From Lachnospiraceae bacterium (GTDB lineage: Bacteria; Bacillota; Clostridia; Oscillospirales; Ruminococcaceae): a stretch of 54,561 nucleotides of DNA. The position numbers and the translations under genes are program-made. Each line of letters opens with the position of its first letter. Position 1 is the first letter of the stretch. The DNA lies in NCBI GenBank assembly GCA_023664705.1, contig JAMPFE010000014.1, positions 1 through 54,561 on the forward strand. The letters are read 5' to 3'. The notes under the pieces were generated by a model. The model had not been told where the DNA came from. It saw nothing but the letters and a program-made list of their open reading frames with translations, and made no database searches. Below are positions 48,171 to 54,561 of the stretch, one piece after another.

Positions 48171-48571
48171 GATACCGCCTCCCCAGAGCCGCTCGGCTTG
48201 TCTGCGTTTTCGGCGACCTTGTGCATTTTGACCACCGTGAAGATCTCGGACTCGTTCTGCGTGATAGTGCAATTACCCGCAATGCCGAGGGCTTTTTTGA
48301 TGAAGTCCTCACACTCTTTCTTCATGGCGTTTATCTCGGCAAGATATGCTTGATATTCTTCTTCCGAATTATAGCATTCACGGCGATTGCATGGGTGAGC
48401 ACCCTCCAGCCACATATTCAGCGCCTTCGGCGAGAGGCGGATCACGGTCGCTTCGATCAGGTAAACGCTTTCTCCGCGATGTGTTCCGATCTTATCAAGA
48501 AACGCGCTTTTGCCGATAACGTCAACTGCGAGTTCCCTCGTCTCGTAGAATTTCGTGCTGATCTCATTCAT
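48167..48571 (-). CDS. hypothetical early protein
   Basis: 134 aa with RELAVDVIGKSAFLDKIG, YLIEATVIRLSPKALNMWLE and an EEYQAYLAEINAMKKECEDF helix. Unrecognised. ATG 48571 has GAGGTGGAGACG; overlaps both neighbours. Confidence 0.55.
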   Translation of the reverse strand: MNEISTKFYETRELAVDVIGKSAFLDKIGTHRGESVYLIEATVIRLSPKALNMWLEGAHPCNRRECYNSEEEYQAYLAEINAMKKECEDFIKKALGIAGNCTITQNESEIFTVVKMHKVAENADKPSGSGEAVS

Positions 48572-48785
48572 CGTCTCCACCTCGTTTCTTGAAAATATCG
48601 ATAATATCCATCGTGATGGATGCTGCCATCAACGCCGCGCCGACAAACCCCGCCGCTCTTACGCGGGAAAATTCATCAACATCGATAGTGGACTGCACGT
48701 TGAGAACTATCATCACCGCGATGCTCGCCGCGCTCGTTATCAAGCCGAGCCAATACAACACTTTGCCGATTATGTACCTATTCAT
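48564..48785 (-). CDS. small two-helix membrane protein
   Basis: 73 aa: membrane helix 1 (KVLYWLGLITSAASIAVMIV), loop DVDEFSRVRA, helix 2 (AGFVGAALMAASITMDIIDI), basic tail. Unknown role; early membrane proteins of phages sometimes alter host physiology or exclude other phages. ATG 48785 has AGGTGCGCC. Confidence 0.6.
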   Translation of the reverse strand: MNRYIIGKVLYWLGLITSAASIAVMIVLNVQSTIDVDEFSRVRAAGFVGAALMAASITMDIIDIFKKRGGDDE

Positions 48786-49209
48786 TGGCGCACCTCGCTC
48801 TCGCGTTTTTCGCCAGCTCCGCGACCTCGTCGGGAGTAAGCCCGGTATCTTCGTACTCCGCGAGGCGTTCGGCAGCCGCACCGCGCACCGCGTATGAATC
48901 GTCGCATTTAACGATCTCCCCGCCGGTAGGGCTTATGGGAACGAAAATCACGCTCACGTCGTTTACGCGTCTTGTGAGTCTGTCCATCGGCGGCAGTCCC
49001 TTTTCCGCTCTGAGTTTTGCGGCTTTCTCCTTGAGTGCGGGTACTTCGAGTTCCTTTATAGCCTTGCGAAACGCCGAACGTATCACGCTGTCCGAGAGCA
49101 CCAGATCACAGGTAGCACAGTCATCGCCGCCGCTGCATTCGCCGTTTGCGCGTCTCGTAACGCATTTTATCTCGTTTTCCAAAACCGCTATTGCTTCTTT
49201 GTTAGTCAT
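48778..49209 (-). CDS. hypothetical protein with YEDTG motif
   Basis: 143 aa. Cys cluster CSGGDDCATCDLV, RSAFRKAIKELEVPALKEKA, then MDRLTRRVNDVSVIFVP and RLAEYEDTGLTPDEVAEL. It looks like a fusion of two short phage-protein types. ATG 49209 is set by GGAGGGTGAC. Confidence 0.6.
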   Translation of the reverse strand: MTNKEAIAVLENEIKCVTRRANGECSGGDDCATCDLVLSDSVIRSAFRKAIKELEVPALKEKAAKLRAEKGLPPMDRLTRRVNDVSVIFVPISPTGGEIVKCDDSYAVRGAAAERLAEYEDTGLTPDEVAELAKNARARCANE

Positions 49210-49753
49210 TTTTGTCACCCTCCTCCCCGTCTATCGTTACGGAAATCAATTCGTTTAAGTAAACTGCCGGGCGAACACCCCCGCGTCCGTTTGCCACGCT
49301 GCCAACGTATGTTACGCCTTTGTTGCTGATTTTGTAAACGTCATATTTACGCAACGCCGACTGCGCGGTAGCCGTCCAACACCAATTCTTAACCGGAGGC
49401 ATTAGTCGGAAATAGTATTCGTAAACGTGTTGAGGCAACAAAAAAACTTTGTCGGTGCATTCCCCGTAACTAGTTCCGTCATCGGCGGTCAAGTACAACT
49501 TAAAGGGCAAAAATCCCGGGTCGTTTATCGCTCCGATACGCTCTGCGAACTCCCCGTTGAGGTATTCGCGTATCGTGCTTTCGGCGTAATTGTTGCGATG
49601 GATTACGTCAAAAGACCTTTGGCAAACAACATCTTTGGTTATCGCCAACGCGCCGCCGATGTGTCCGAGCAGCACCCATTCGATTCCGCGAAATTTAAAT
49701 ATCGTTCCTCTCCGAATCTCGCGTAATTGTCTCCAACGCTCCATAATGTTCAT
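49202..49753 (-). CDS. DUF6273-type protein
   Basis: 183 aa: FKFRGIEWVLLGHIGGALAI (partial), STIREYLNGEFAERIG, YLTADDGTSYGECTDKVFLL, WTATAQS and a C-terminal GGVRPAVYLNELISV. These are features of DUF6273 domains, abundant in gut Firmicutes and their phages, with a lectin-like/FGE-related look but no known function. ATG 49753. Confidence 0.75.
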   Translation of the reverse strand: MNIMERWRQLREIRRGTIFKFRGIEWVLLGHIGGALAITKDVVCQRSFDVIHRNNYAESTIREYLNGEFAERIGAINDPGFLPFKLYLTADDGTSYGECTDKVFLLPQHVYEYYFRLMPPVKNWCWTATAQSALRKYDVYKISNKGVTYVGSVANGRGGVRPAVYLNELISVTIDGEEGDKND

Positions 49754-49986
49754 CCCTCTCCGTCCATTTTCGCGCCGCAGTCCTCACAGTACGAGGCACT
49801 ATAATGACCCCAATGAGTTGCTCCGCACTGGGAGCAAACAACATCATCCTCATCGGGAATCCACCGTCCGTGCCTTTCCGGGCGAACGTCCGCGCCCGGC
49901 AGCCGTTCTATCTCCCTCACAGCGATGTCCTTATTGTACTTCACGAGCAGCTCCAGAACTTTTGAACGCTCTATGTAATCATTCAT
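49750..49986 (-). CDS. zinc-ribbon protein with LPGADVRPERHG motif
   Basis: 78 aa: ERSKVLELLVKYNKDIAVRE, LPGADVRPERHGRWIPDED, CSQCGAT...CEDCGAKMDG. Paralogue of the gene at 41441-41755. ATG 49986 has GAGGCGGTGAC. Confidence 0.75.
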   Translation of the reverse strand: MNDYIERSKVLELLVKYNKDIAVREIERLPGADVRPERHGRWIPDEDDVVCSQCGATHWGHYSASYCEDCGAKMDGEG

Positions 49987-50212
49987 CGCTGTCACCGCCT
50001 CTGCTCTTTGCAGCAAGCTGCTTGACCTCTTCGGGCGAAAGCCCCGAATCCTCGTAAGCCGCGAGCTTGTCGATTGCTTCCTGCACGGGACACTCCTTGC
50101 AGCTATTGCTCTCCTTGCAAATCTTATCGCAGGATTCGCCGAACGCTTTTGCCAGTTCGCAAATCCTCGTGTTAGTATCAAACACAATACCGTGTGCCGT
50201 CAGCCGCTCCAT
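49979..50212 (-). CDS. small protein with YEDSG motif
   Basis: 77 aa: MERLTAHGIVFDTNTRI, Cys set CDKICKESNSCKECPVQ, and KLAAYEDSGLSPEEVKQLA. Typical short clostridial phage protein; unknown role. ATG 50212 has GGAAGGAGTG. Confidence 0.65.
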   Translation of the reverse strand: MERLTAHGIVFDTNTRICELAKAFGESCDKICKESNSCKECPVQEAIDKLAAYEDSGLSPEEVKQLAAKSRGGDSDE

Positions 50213-50216
50213 GCTT

Positions 50217-50477
50217 TCACTCCTTCCCCCAAGTCTCGGCGATAGCCGCCGCAATCTCGGCAGCGTGATTCGCAACACACTCGTCCTTGCACTGCGAAAG
50301 CCGCTCGCGGTTGTAGAACGTATCGTTCGCCTTGCCGGCGGGAACGCATATACCCCAACTGGGAATCGCGATATAATGTCCGCCTGCGGCGTTTCCGAAG
50401 AGCACATCGAAAGCCCAACCGTCCGTATGAACGGCTATCTGATTGTGCGAAACTTCTCTGATTTTGTATTCACGCAT
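50217..50477 (-). CDS. small hypothetical protein
   Basis: 86 aa, beta-rich (HNQIAVHTDGWAFDVLFGNA, YIAIPSWGICVPAG) with a helical end. Unrecognised. ATG 50477 follows GGAGGTGCAG. Confidence 0.6.
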   Translation of the reverse strand: MREYKIREVSHNQIAVHTDGWAFDVLFGNAAGGHYIAIPSWGICVPAGKANDTFYNRERLSQCKDECVANHAAEIAAAIAETWGKE

Positions 50478-50701
50478 AACTGCACCTCCTGTCCGCAGTT
50501 CTGTTCCGATCCCGAAGCCAGCTTTTTGTGCAGGGCTTTGAGATCTTTCACCTTCTGTACTAAGAACGCTTTCGCGCTGCCGTGCATTTTGCAGTCCATC
50601 CGCTCAACGATTTCGGTGGAACGCGCAAGGTCAAAGTAAACCGCGTTCTCGATAAGCCGACGCTCTTTCTCGCTAAATGTGACAATTTCCGTTTTGCTCA
50701 C
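50435..50701 (-). CDS. small helical protein, first gene of the early operon
   Basis: 88 aa, helical: FSEKERRLIENAVYFDLARS, AFLVQKVKDLKALHKKLA. The likely start is GTG 50701, but GGGAGG almost touches it, so the true start may be different. It lies only 27 bases after the DUF308 stop and no promoter is seen between, which is odd for the first gene of a phage operon. Confidence 0.5.
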   Translation of the reverse strand: MSKTEIVTFSEKERRLIENAVYFDLARSTEIVERMDCKMHGSAKAFLVQKVKDLKALHKKLASGSEQNCGQEVQLCVNTKSEKFRTIR

Positions 50702-50728
50702 CTCCCGTTTAGCTTCCAGCGTCGACGG

Positions 50729-51244
50729 TCATTTCTTTTCCGCACACGCTTCGGCTTTTCTCTTGTAATACCGCTCGGCGTACTTTTCAAGCCGCTCCGC
50801 GCCGCCGTTGGGGTTAAGTCCCACGAATATCCCGAGCCCGACTATGAGGGCGATGGCGATAAGGATAAGGAACCATTTTTTGAAGCCGCCGCGCTTGAAA
50901 CCTATGGCGTTCGGGAGCTTTAAGACCCCGTATATCCCGAGGAAGATGCCCGCTATCAGCGTAAAGAACCCGATAACGCTGTCGGTGAGGAAGATGAGGC
51001 ACGCGCCCGCGACCGCGCCGAGCACCGACGTGATGATGGCGGTAACGCCGCCGCTTTTGTCTTTCTTGACTATCCAGGTGAAGAAGGTGATAACGCCGTA
51101 GGCCGCAGCGACTATGCCGAACAGCTTTATGAGCATTTCTATCGACTTGTTGTTGAAAACGATCATAAACAGCCCCGCCACGAGCTCCACCAGGGCGACG
51201 GGGAACAGGTTGCGTTTTATCGCATTTATTTTGTCCAAATTCAT
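50729..51244 (-). CDS. DUF308/HdeD-like membrane protein (host)
   Basis: 171 aa, several membrane helices: LFPVALVELVAGLFMIVF, LIKLFGIVAAAYGVITFF, ITSVLGAVAGACLIFL, FFTLIAGIFLGIYGVLKL, WFLILIAIALIVGLGIFVG, then a charged tail. The DUF308 (HdeD) family is linked to acid resistance in enterobacteria; its role in Firmicutes is unknown. ATG 51244 has GAAAGGAAATC. It has a consensus promoter and host-like base use, so this marks the chromosome side of the junction. Confidence 0.85.
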   Translation of the reverse strand: MNLDKINAIKRNLFPVALVELVAGLFMIVFNNKSIEMLIKLFGIVAAAYGVITFFTWIVKKDKSGGVTAIITSVLGAVAGACLIFLTDSVIGFFTLIAGIFLGIYGVLKLPNAIGFKRGGFKKWFLILIAIALIVGLGIFVGLNPNGGAERLEKYAERYYKRKAEACAEKK

Positions 51245-51280
51245 AGATGATTTCCTTTCGGGTAACGTATATTTGATATT

Positions 51281-51309
51281 ATTATAATATATTTTTCCGC
51301 GGTTGTCAA
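51281..51309 (-). promoter_or_regulatory. promoter of the DUF308 gene
   Basis: TTGACA, 17 bases, TATAAT on the minus strand (-10 at 51281-51286, -35 at 51304-51309). Confidence 0.88.
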
Positions 51310-51382
51310 GTGAAATCGCGAAAAGGTTTTTTGCAAGACAAAAAAATTCCGCGCGCCGCGTCCCGAAATTTTTATAAAGTAC

Positions 51383-51411
51383 TTGAAATATTTTCTGAAA
51401 CGTGTTATAAT
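51383..51411 (+). promoter_or_regulatory. promoter of prfB
   Basis: TTGAAA (51383-51388), 17 bases, TATAAT (51406-51411) on the plus strand; divergent from the DUF308 promoter. Confidence 0.82.
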
Positions 51412-51451
51412 AAAAATAATATGTAAATTCTGTTATTGGGGAGTTATTTTT

Positions 51452-52564
51452 ATGATACAATACGATGAGACACGTCTCGCTATGGAGGCTCTCGAGCCTC
51501 AGCTCGCGGAACTGCGCTCCGCGCTCGGCCTCGACGGCGTGAAGATACGTCTCGACGAGCTGGAGATGAAGACCGCGGAGCCGAATTTCTGGGACGATCC
51601 CGAAAAAAGCCAGTCCATCTTGCAGCAGATAGGGCAGTACAAGCAGACGATAAGCGGCTTTGAAAAGCTCTGCGCCAACCGCGACGACGTCCTCACGATG
51701 ATAGAGCTCGCCGAGGAGGAGAACGACGAGTCGATGGCGGACGAGGTGAACGCCCTCGCCGAGACCGTAAAGAGCGAGTACGAGGCGCAGAAGCTCGCGA
51801 CTCTTATGACGGGCGAGTACGACAGCTCCAACGCGCTCTTGTCCTTCCACGCGGGAGCGGGCGGCACCGAGGCGCAGGATTGGGTGCAGATGCTGATGAG
51901 GATGTACACCAAGTGGTCGGACAGACACGGGTTCAAGTGCGAGCTGCTTGATATCCTCGATGGAGATACCGCGGGCGTAAAGAGCGCGTCTATGCGTATC
52001 GAAGGGTTCAACGCCTACGGGTTCTTGAAGTCGGAACACGGCGTGCACCGTCTGGTGCGGATTTCGCCGTTCGACGCGTCGGGCAGGCGGCAGACGAGTT
52101 TCGCGTCCGTCGAGGTAATGCCCGAGCTCGAGAAGGACGTATCCGTCGAGATCCGTCCCGAGGACATCGAGATGGAGGTCTACAGAGCGTCGGGCGCGGG
52201 CGGTCAGCACATCAACAAGACCAGCTCCGCGGTGCGGCTCATCCACAAGCCGACGGGTATCGTGACGGCGTGTCAGACGCAGCGCTCGCAGGTGCAGAAC
52301 CGCGACTTCGCGATGAAGATGCTGATGGCGAAGCTCATTCAGATAAAGGAACAGGAACATCTCGACAAGATATCGGACATCAAGGGCGAGCAGCTCAAGA
52401 TCGAGTGGGGCAGCCAGATACGCTCGTATGTCTTTATGCCGTACACCCTCGCGAAGGACGCGCGGACGAAGTTCGAGAACTCGAACATCAACGCCGTGAT
52501 GGACGGCGACATCGACGGGTTCATAAACGCCTATCTTAAGGCGAAAAATCTCGGGGAGATCTGA
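51452..52564 (+). CDS. prfB: peptide chain release factor 2
   Basis: 370 aa release factor RF2, which ends translation at UGA and UAA. Stop-codon-reading motif SPF (RISPFDASGRRQTSF), the peptidyl-hydrolysis GGQ in GAGGQHINKTSSAVR, FHAGAGGTEAQDWVQML and an N-terminal helical domain (FWDDPEKSQSILQQIG). Full family length. ATG 51452 has GGGGAGTTA. Many prfB genes carry an internal UGA and a +1 shift near codon 26; here the frame is continuous through that point, so no autoregulatory frameshift is present. Confidence 0.97.
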   Translation: MIQYDETRLAMEALEPQLAELRSALGLDGVKIRLDELEMKTAEPNFWDDPEKSQSILQQIGQYKQTISGFEKLCANRDDVLTMIELAEEENDESMADEVNALAETVKSEYEAQKLATLMTGEYDSSNALLSFHAGAGGTEAQDWVQMLMRMYTKWSDRHGFKCELLDILDGDTAGVKSASMRIEGFNAYGFLKSEHGVHRLVRISPFDASGRRQTSFASVEVMPELEKDVSVEIRPEDIEMEVYRASGAGGQHINKTSSAVRLIHKPTGIVTACQTQRSQVQNRDFAMKMLMAKLIQIKEQEHLDKISDIKGEQLKIEWGSQIRSYVFMPYTLAKDARTKFENSNINAVMDGDIDGFINAYLKAKNLGEI

Positions 52565-52571
52565 CGGACGG

Positions 52572-52604
52572 TTTTGGGGCGGCTTTGGGGCGGCTTTGGG
52601 GCGG
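52572..52604 (+). repeat. three tandem 11-bp repeats after prfB
   Basis: Units of (C/T)TTTGGGGCGG at 52572, 52583 and 52594, directly past the prfB stop. Confidence 0.85.
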
Positions 52605-52606
52605 TC

Positions 52607-52850
52607 GCCCGCAAGCCGCATTGCTCACTCCGCCTCGTTGACGCTGCGCGTCAACATTGGCGTTCGTTCGCTCGCGGCTTGCGGGCTGAGTTGCCGTTCT
52701 GCGTCCGGGATATTACGGTAAGGTGATTTTTGGTCAATGTCGGGGGCTTTGCCCCCGAACCCCCACCAAAGGGCATTCGCCCTTTGGAAACCCGTTAAAT
52801 GGGGGCTCCGCCCCCATACCCCCGGAGTTTGGAAACCCTTTTAAGGAGGT
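52607..52850. repeat. GC-rich palindromic intergenic repeats
   Basis: Inverted repeat GCCCGCAAGCCGC (52607-52619) / GCGGCTTGCGGGC (52674-52686) encloses GTTGACGC / GCGTCAAC. It is followed by two related units at about 52740-52850: GGGGGCTTTGCCCCC with AAAGGGCATTCGCCCTTT, and TGGGGGCTCCGCCCCCA, each ending GGAAACCC. Repeats of this look are common between genes in Oscillospirales chromosomes. No gene in this stretch. Confidence 0.75.
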
Positions 52851-52857
52851 GATTTAA

Positions 52858-52980
52858 GTGAGAGCAAAACAATTCGTCGCTATCTTCTTGGGCACGCTCT
52901 GCGGACAACTCTTGTTCAAGTTCGTCATCGAGCCTATGCTCGACGAAAAAGCAGCAAAGGATAAGGAAGAGAAGTTTTGA
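52858..52980 (+). CDS. 40-aa membrane peptide upstream of rlmD
   Basis: A short peptide from GTG 52858: one hydrophobic helix (FVAIFLGTLCGQLLFKFVI) and a charged tail (LDEKAAKDKEEKF). A perfect AAGGAGGTGATTTAA site precedes it, and the stop overlaps the TTG of rlmD, so the two are coupled. Too short for routine annotation; function unknown. Confidence 0.75.
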   Translation: MRAKQFVAIFLGTLCGQLLFKFVIEPMLDEKAAKDKEEKF

Positions 52981-54332
52981 AAAAGAACGACATCTTGACC
53001 CTCACCGTCGACGCGCTCACCAATGAGGGAAGCGGCGTCGGACGGTTTGAGGGTATGGCGGTGTTCGTACCGTTCACGGCGGCGGGAGATGTTATCTCCT
53101 GCCGCGTTTTAAAGGTCTTGAAAAGCTACGCCTACGGCAAAGCCGAGGAGGTACTCACCCCGTCCCCCGACCGCGTTGAGAACGACTGCCCCGCTTTCGG
53201 GAAGTGCGGCGGTTGCGTCTTTCGGCATATCTCTTACAAGGCGGAGCTCGCCGCAAAGGACGGGTTCGTCCGCGACGCGTTCCGCAGAATAGGCGGGCTC
53301 GCCCCCGAATTCCTCCCCATTTGCGGCAGCGGGTTGACGGAGGGCTATCGGAACAAGCTACAGATGCCCCTCGCGAAGAGCGCCGACGGCGGGGTCGTCT
53401 CGGGGTTCTTCTCCGAACGGAGCCACAGGATCGTACCCGTGGACGCCTGCCGCCTCCAGCCCCCGGTCTTCGCGGAGATCGTCGATCTTGTCAAGGAACA
53501 GGCGGTTCGTCTCGGGATATCGATCTACAACGAGGAGCGGCACGAGGGCGTGCTTCGGCATATCTATCTGCGGCGCGGTCACTGCAGCGGCGAGGTCTGC
53601 GTGACGCTCGTCGCGCGGAGGAAGACCCCCGAGCTCAAAAAGCTCGCCGACGTTCTCGCAAAGCGATTTCCCGAGATACGCGGCGTGGTCTTGAACGTCA
53701 ACCCCGACAGGACGAACGTCATTCTCGGTGAACGCGAGGAAGTCCTCCGCGGCTCTCCCGTGATGACCGACACGATGTGCGGCTTGACGTTCGAGATGAC
53801 CCCGGGGTCGTTCTATCAGGTGAACACCCCCGCCGCGGAGCGTCTGTATGAGCAGGCTGCCGGGTTCGCCGAGCTCGGGGAAGGCGGCAAGACGGTGCTC
53901 GACCTCTACTGCGGCACGGGGACGATAGGGCTTTCGATGGCGGCGCGCGCGAAACTCGTCGTCGGCGCGGAGATAGTCCCCGAGGCGGTGGAGAACGCGC
54001 GCCGCAACGCCGAACTCAACGGCTTCTCCAATACGGAGTTCATCTGCGCCGACGCGGGCGAGGCGACGAAAAAGCTCGCAAAGAAGGGGCTTCTGCCCGA
54101 CGTGATACTCCTCGATCCGCCGCGCAAGGGCTGTTCCGAAGAGACGCTCGCGGCGTGCGTCTCGATGTCACCCGAGCGTATCGTGATGATCTCCTGCAAC
54201 CCCGCGACGGCGGCTCGGGACTGCAAGTACCTGTCGGAGAACGGCTACACGGCGAAAGCGGTACGCGCGTTCGACCTCTTCCCGAGGACGAAGCACGTGG
54301 AGTGCGTAACGCTGTTGGAGATCGGGGGATAG
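52977..54332 (+). CDS. rlmD: 23S rRNA (uracil-C5)-methyltransferase, RlmD/RumA family
   Basis: 451 aa. TRAM domain (about 5-58), iron-sulfur cysteines in CPAFGKCGGCVFRH, SAM-binding LDLYCGTGTIGLSMA, LLDPPRKGCSEETL and the catalytic Cys in MISCNPATAARD. It methylates a uridine of 23S rRNA (position 1939 in E. coli RlmD); which site this paralogue uses cannot be told from sequence alone. The TTG start at 52977 overlaps the upstream peptide's stop. Confidence 0.93.
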   Translation: MKKNDILTLTVDALTNEGSGVGRFEGMAVFVPFTAAGDVISCRVLKVLKSYAYGKAEEVLTPSPDRVENDCPAFGKCGGCVFRHISYKAELAAKDGFVRDAFRRIGGLAPEFLPICGSGLTEGYRNKLQMPLAKSADGGVVSGFFSERSHRIVPVDACRLQPPVFAEIVDLVKEQAVRLGISIYNEERHEGVLRHIYLRRGHCSGEVCVTLVARRKTPELKKLADVLAKRFPEIRGVVLNVNPDRTNVILGEREEVLRGSPVMTDTMCGLTFEMTPGSFYQVNTPAAERLYEQAAGFAELGEGGKTVLDLYCGTGTIGLSMAARAKLVVGAEIVPEAVENARRNAELNGFSNTEFICADAGEATKKLAKKGLLPDVILLDPPRKGCSEETLAACVSMSPERIVMISCNPATAARDCKYLSENGYTAKAVRAFDLFPRTKHVECVTLLEIGG

Positions 54333-54435
54333 GAGGCGAGAGGGCTCTCCTTGCTCGAATCGGCGGGTACCGATATCCAAATTTTTCCGAAATTACAAAA
54401 ATTTAAAAAAATTTAAAAAATTTTTCGAAAACCCC

Positions 54436-54464
54436 TTGACACGGGCGAGCAAATGTGATATAAT
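54436..54464 (+). promoter_or_regulatory. promoter of tRNA-fMet
   Basis: TTGACA, 17 bases, TATAAT preceded by A/T-rich runs that look like an UP element; 43 bases before the tRNA. Confidence 0.9.
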
Positions 54465-54506
54465 ATCAATGTTGAGCGATATTGCATCATATCGGTCTTC
54501 CATCTA

Positions 54507-54561
<55 letters not shown>

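Noticed and set aside
51452..51560. A programmed +1 frameshift in prfB
   Set aside because: No in-frame UGA after a CUU slip codon; the frame is open from the ATG.
50729..52621. A 630-codon minus-strand open frame covering prfB
   Set aside because: Only the last 171 codons (DUF308) are real. The rest is the antisense of prfB, is Arg/His/Leu-rich and lacks a ribosome site.

Overview
The window is a piece of a fairly GC-rich Firmicutes chromosome, probably a gut clostridium of the Oscillospirales type. Reasons: Gram-positive-style GGAGG ribosome sites, frequent GTG/TTG starts, and phage and accessory families typical of those bacteria. It carries a P2-like contractile-tailed (myovirus) prophage of about 50 kb. 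Host sequence is at both ends. On the left are the 3' part of an initiator tRNA, a tRNA-Ala(GGC) and a small HTH gene. On the right are a DUF308 membrane protein, prfB, a 40-aa membrane peptide, rlmD and the 5' part of an initiator tRNA. The first and last 33 bases are identical tRNA-fMet sequence, so the ends are either a repeat-induced contig break, a circular join or an att core.

Almost every phage gene reads on the minus strand. From right to left: (1) early region 50.7-37.2 kb, many small zinc-ribbon or membrane proteins, an HUH rolling-circle Rep with PcfJ/PcfK-like partners, an N6-methyltransferase with a single-TRD HsdS-like protein, a DEDD exonuclease and a sigma-like late regulator. 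(2) A small plus-strand island at 36.6-37.2 kb with a consensus promoter, two tiny hydrophobic peptides and an XRE regulator, with a possible antisense promoter. (3) A modification and accessory region 36.4-29.8 kb: P27-like protein, a broken ParB-domain adenine methyltransferase, a C5 methyltransferase, a 'virulence protein' family member, an amidoligase and a gamma-glutamylcyclotransferase. Three of these genes have near-identical promoters. (4) Packaging, head and tail genes 29.6-6 kb: Nu1/GpA terminase, portal, ClpP-like protease, gpD-like decoration, capsid E, sheath, tube, frameshifted tail chaperone, tape measure, X, D, V, U, 25, J, I and fibres. (5) A complete diversity-generating retroelement (DGR) at 2.4-5.7 kb. 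(6) Lysis genes at 0.8-2.4 kb.

The clearest special system is the DGR. It has a target protein with a C-terminal lectin/FGE fold, an Avd-like accessory protein, a 114-bp template repeat and a YMDD reverse transcriptase. All 11 template/variable differences fall on template adenines (11 of 22 adenines, 0 of 92 other bases). An 8-bp stem with a GATA loop lies just past the variable repeat, as in the Bordetella phage element. Because the target is the last protein of the fibre block, this prophage probably diversifies its receptor-binding tip.

Other structure not explained by genes: two promoters with the same geometry (three CGTGAC boxes at 9-bp period, 12 bp from a -10 box), probably late promoters; three accessory promoters sharing the -35, the AGAGT-(-10) block and, in two cases, a structured leader; a ~70-nt plus-strand small RNA and a three-way-junction palindrome beside rep; and an octamer (AGCCGCTC) seen 41 times on the plus strand and once on the other. 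No integrase, excisionase or transposase was found, and the early operon abuts a host gene without a visible promoter, so the prophage may be trimmed on its right side.
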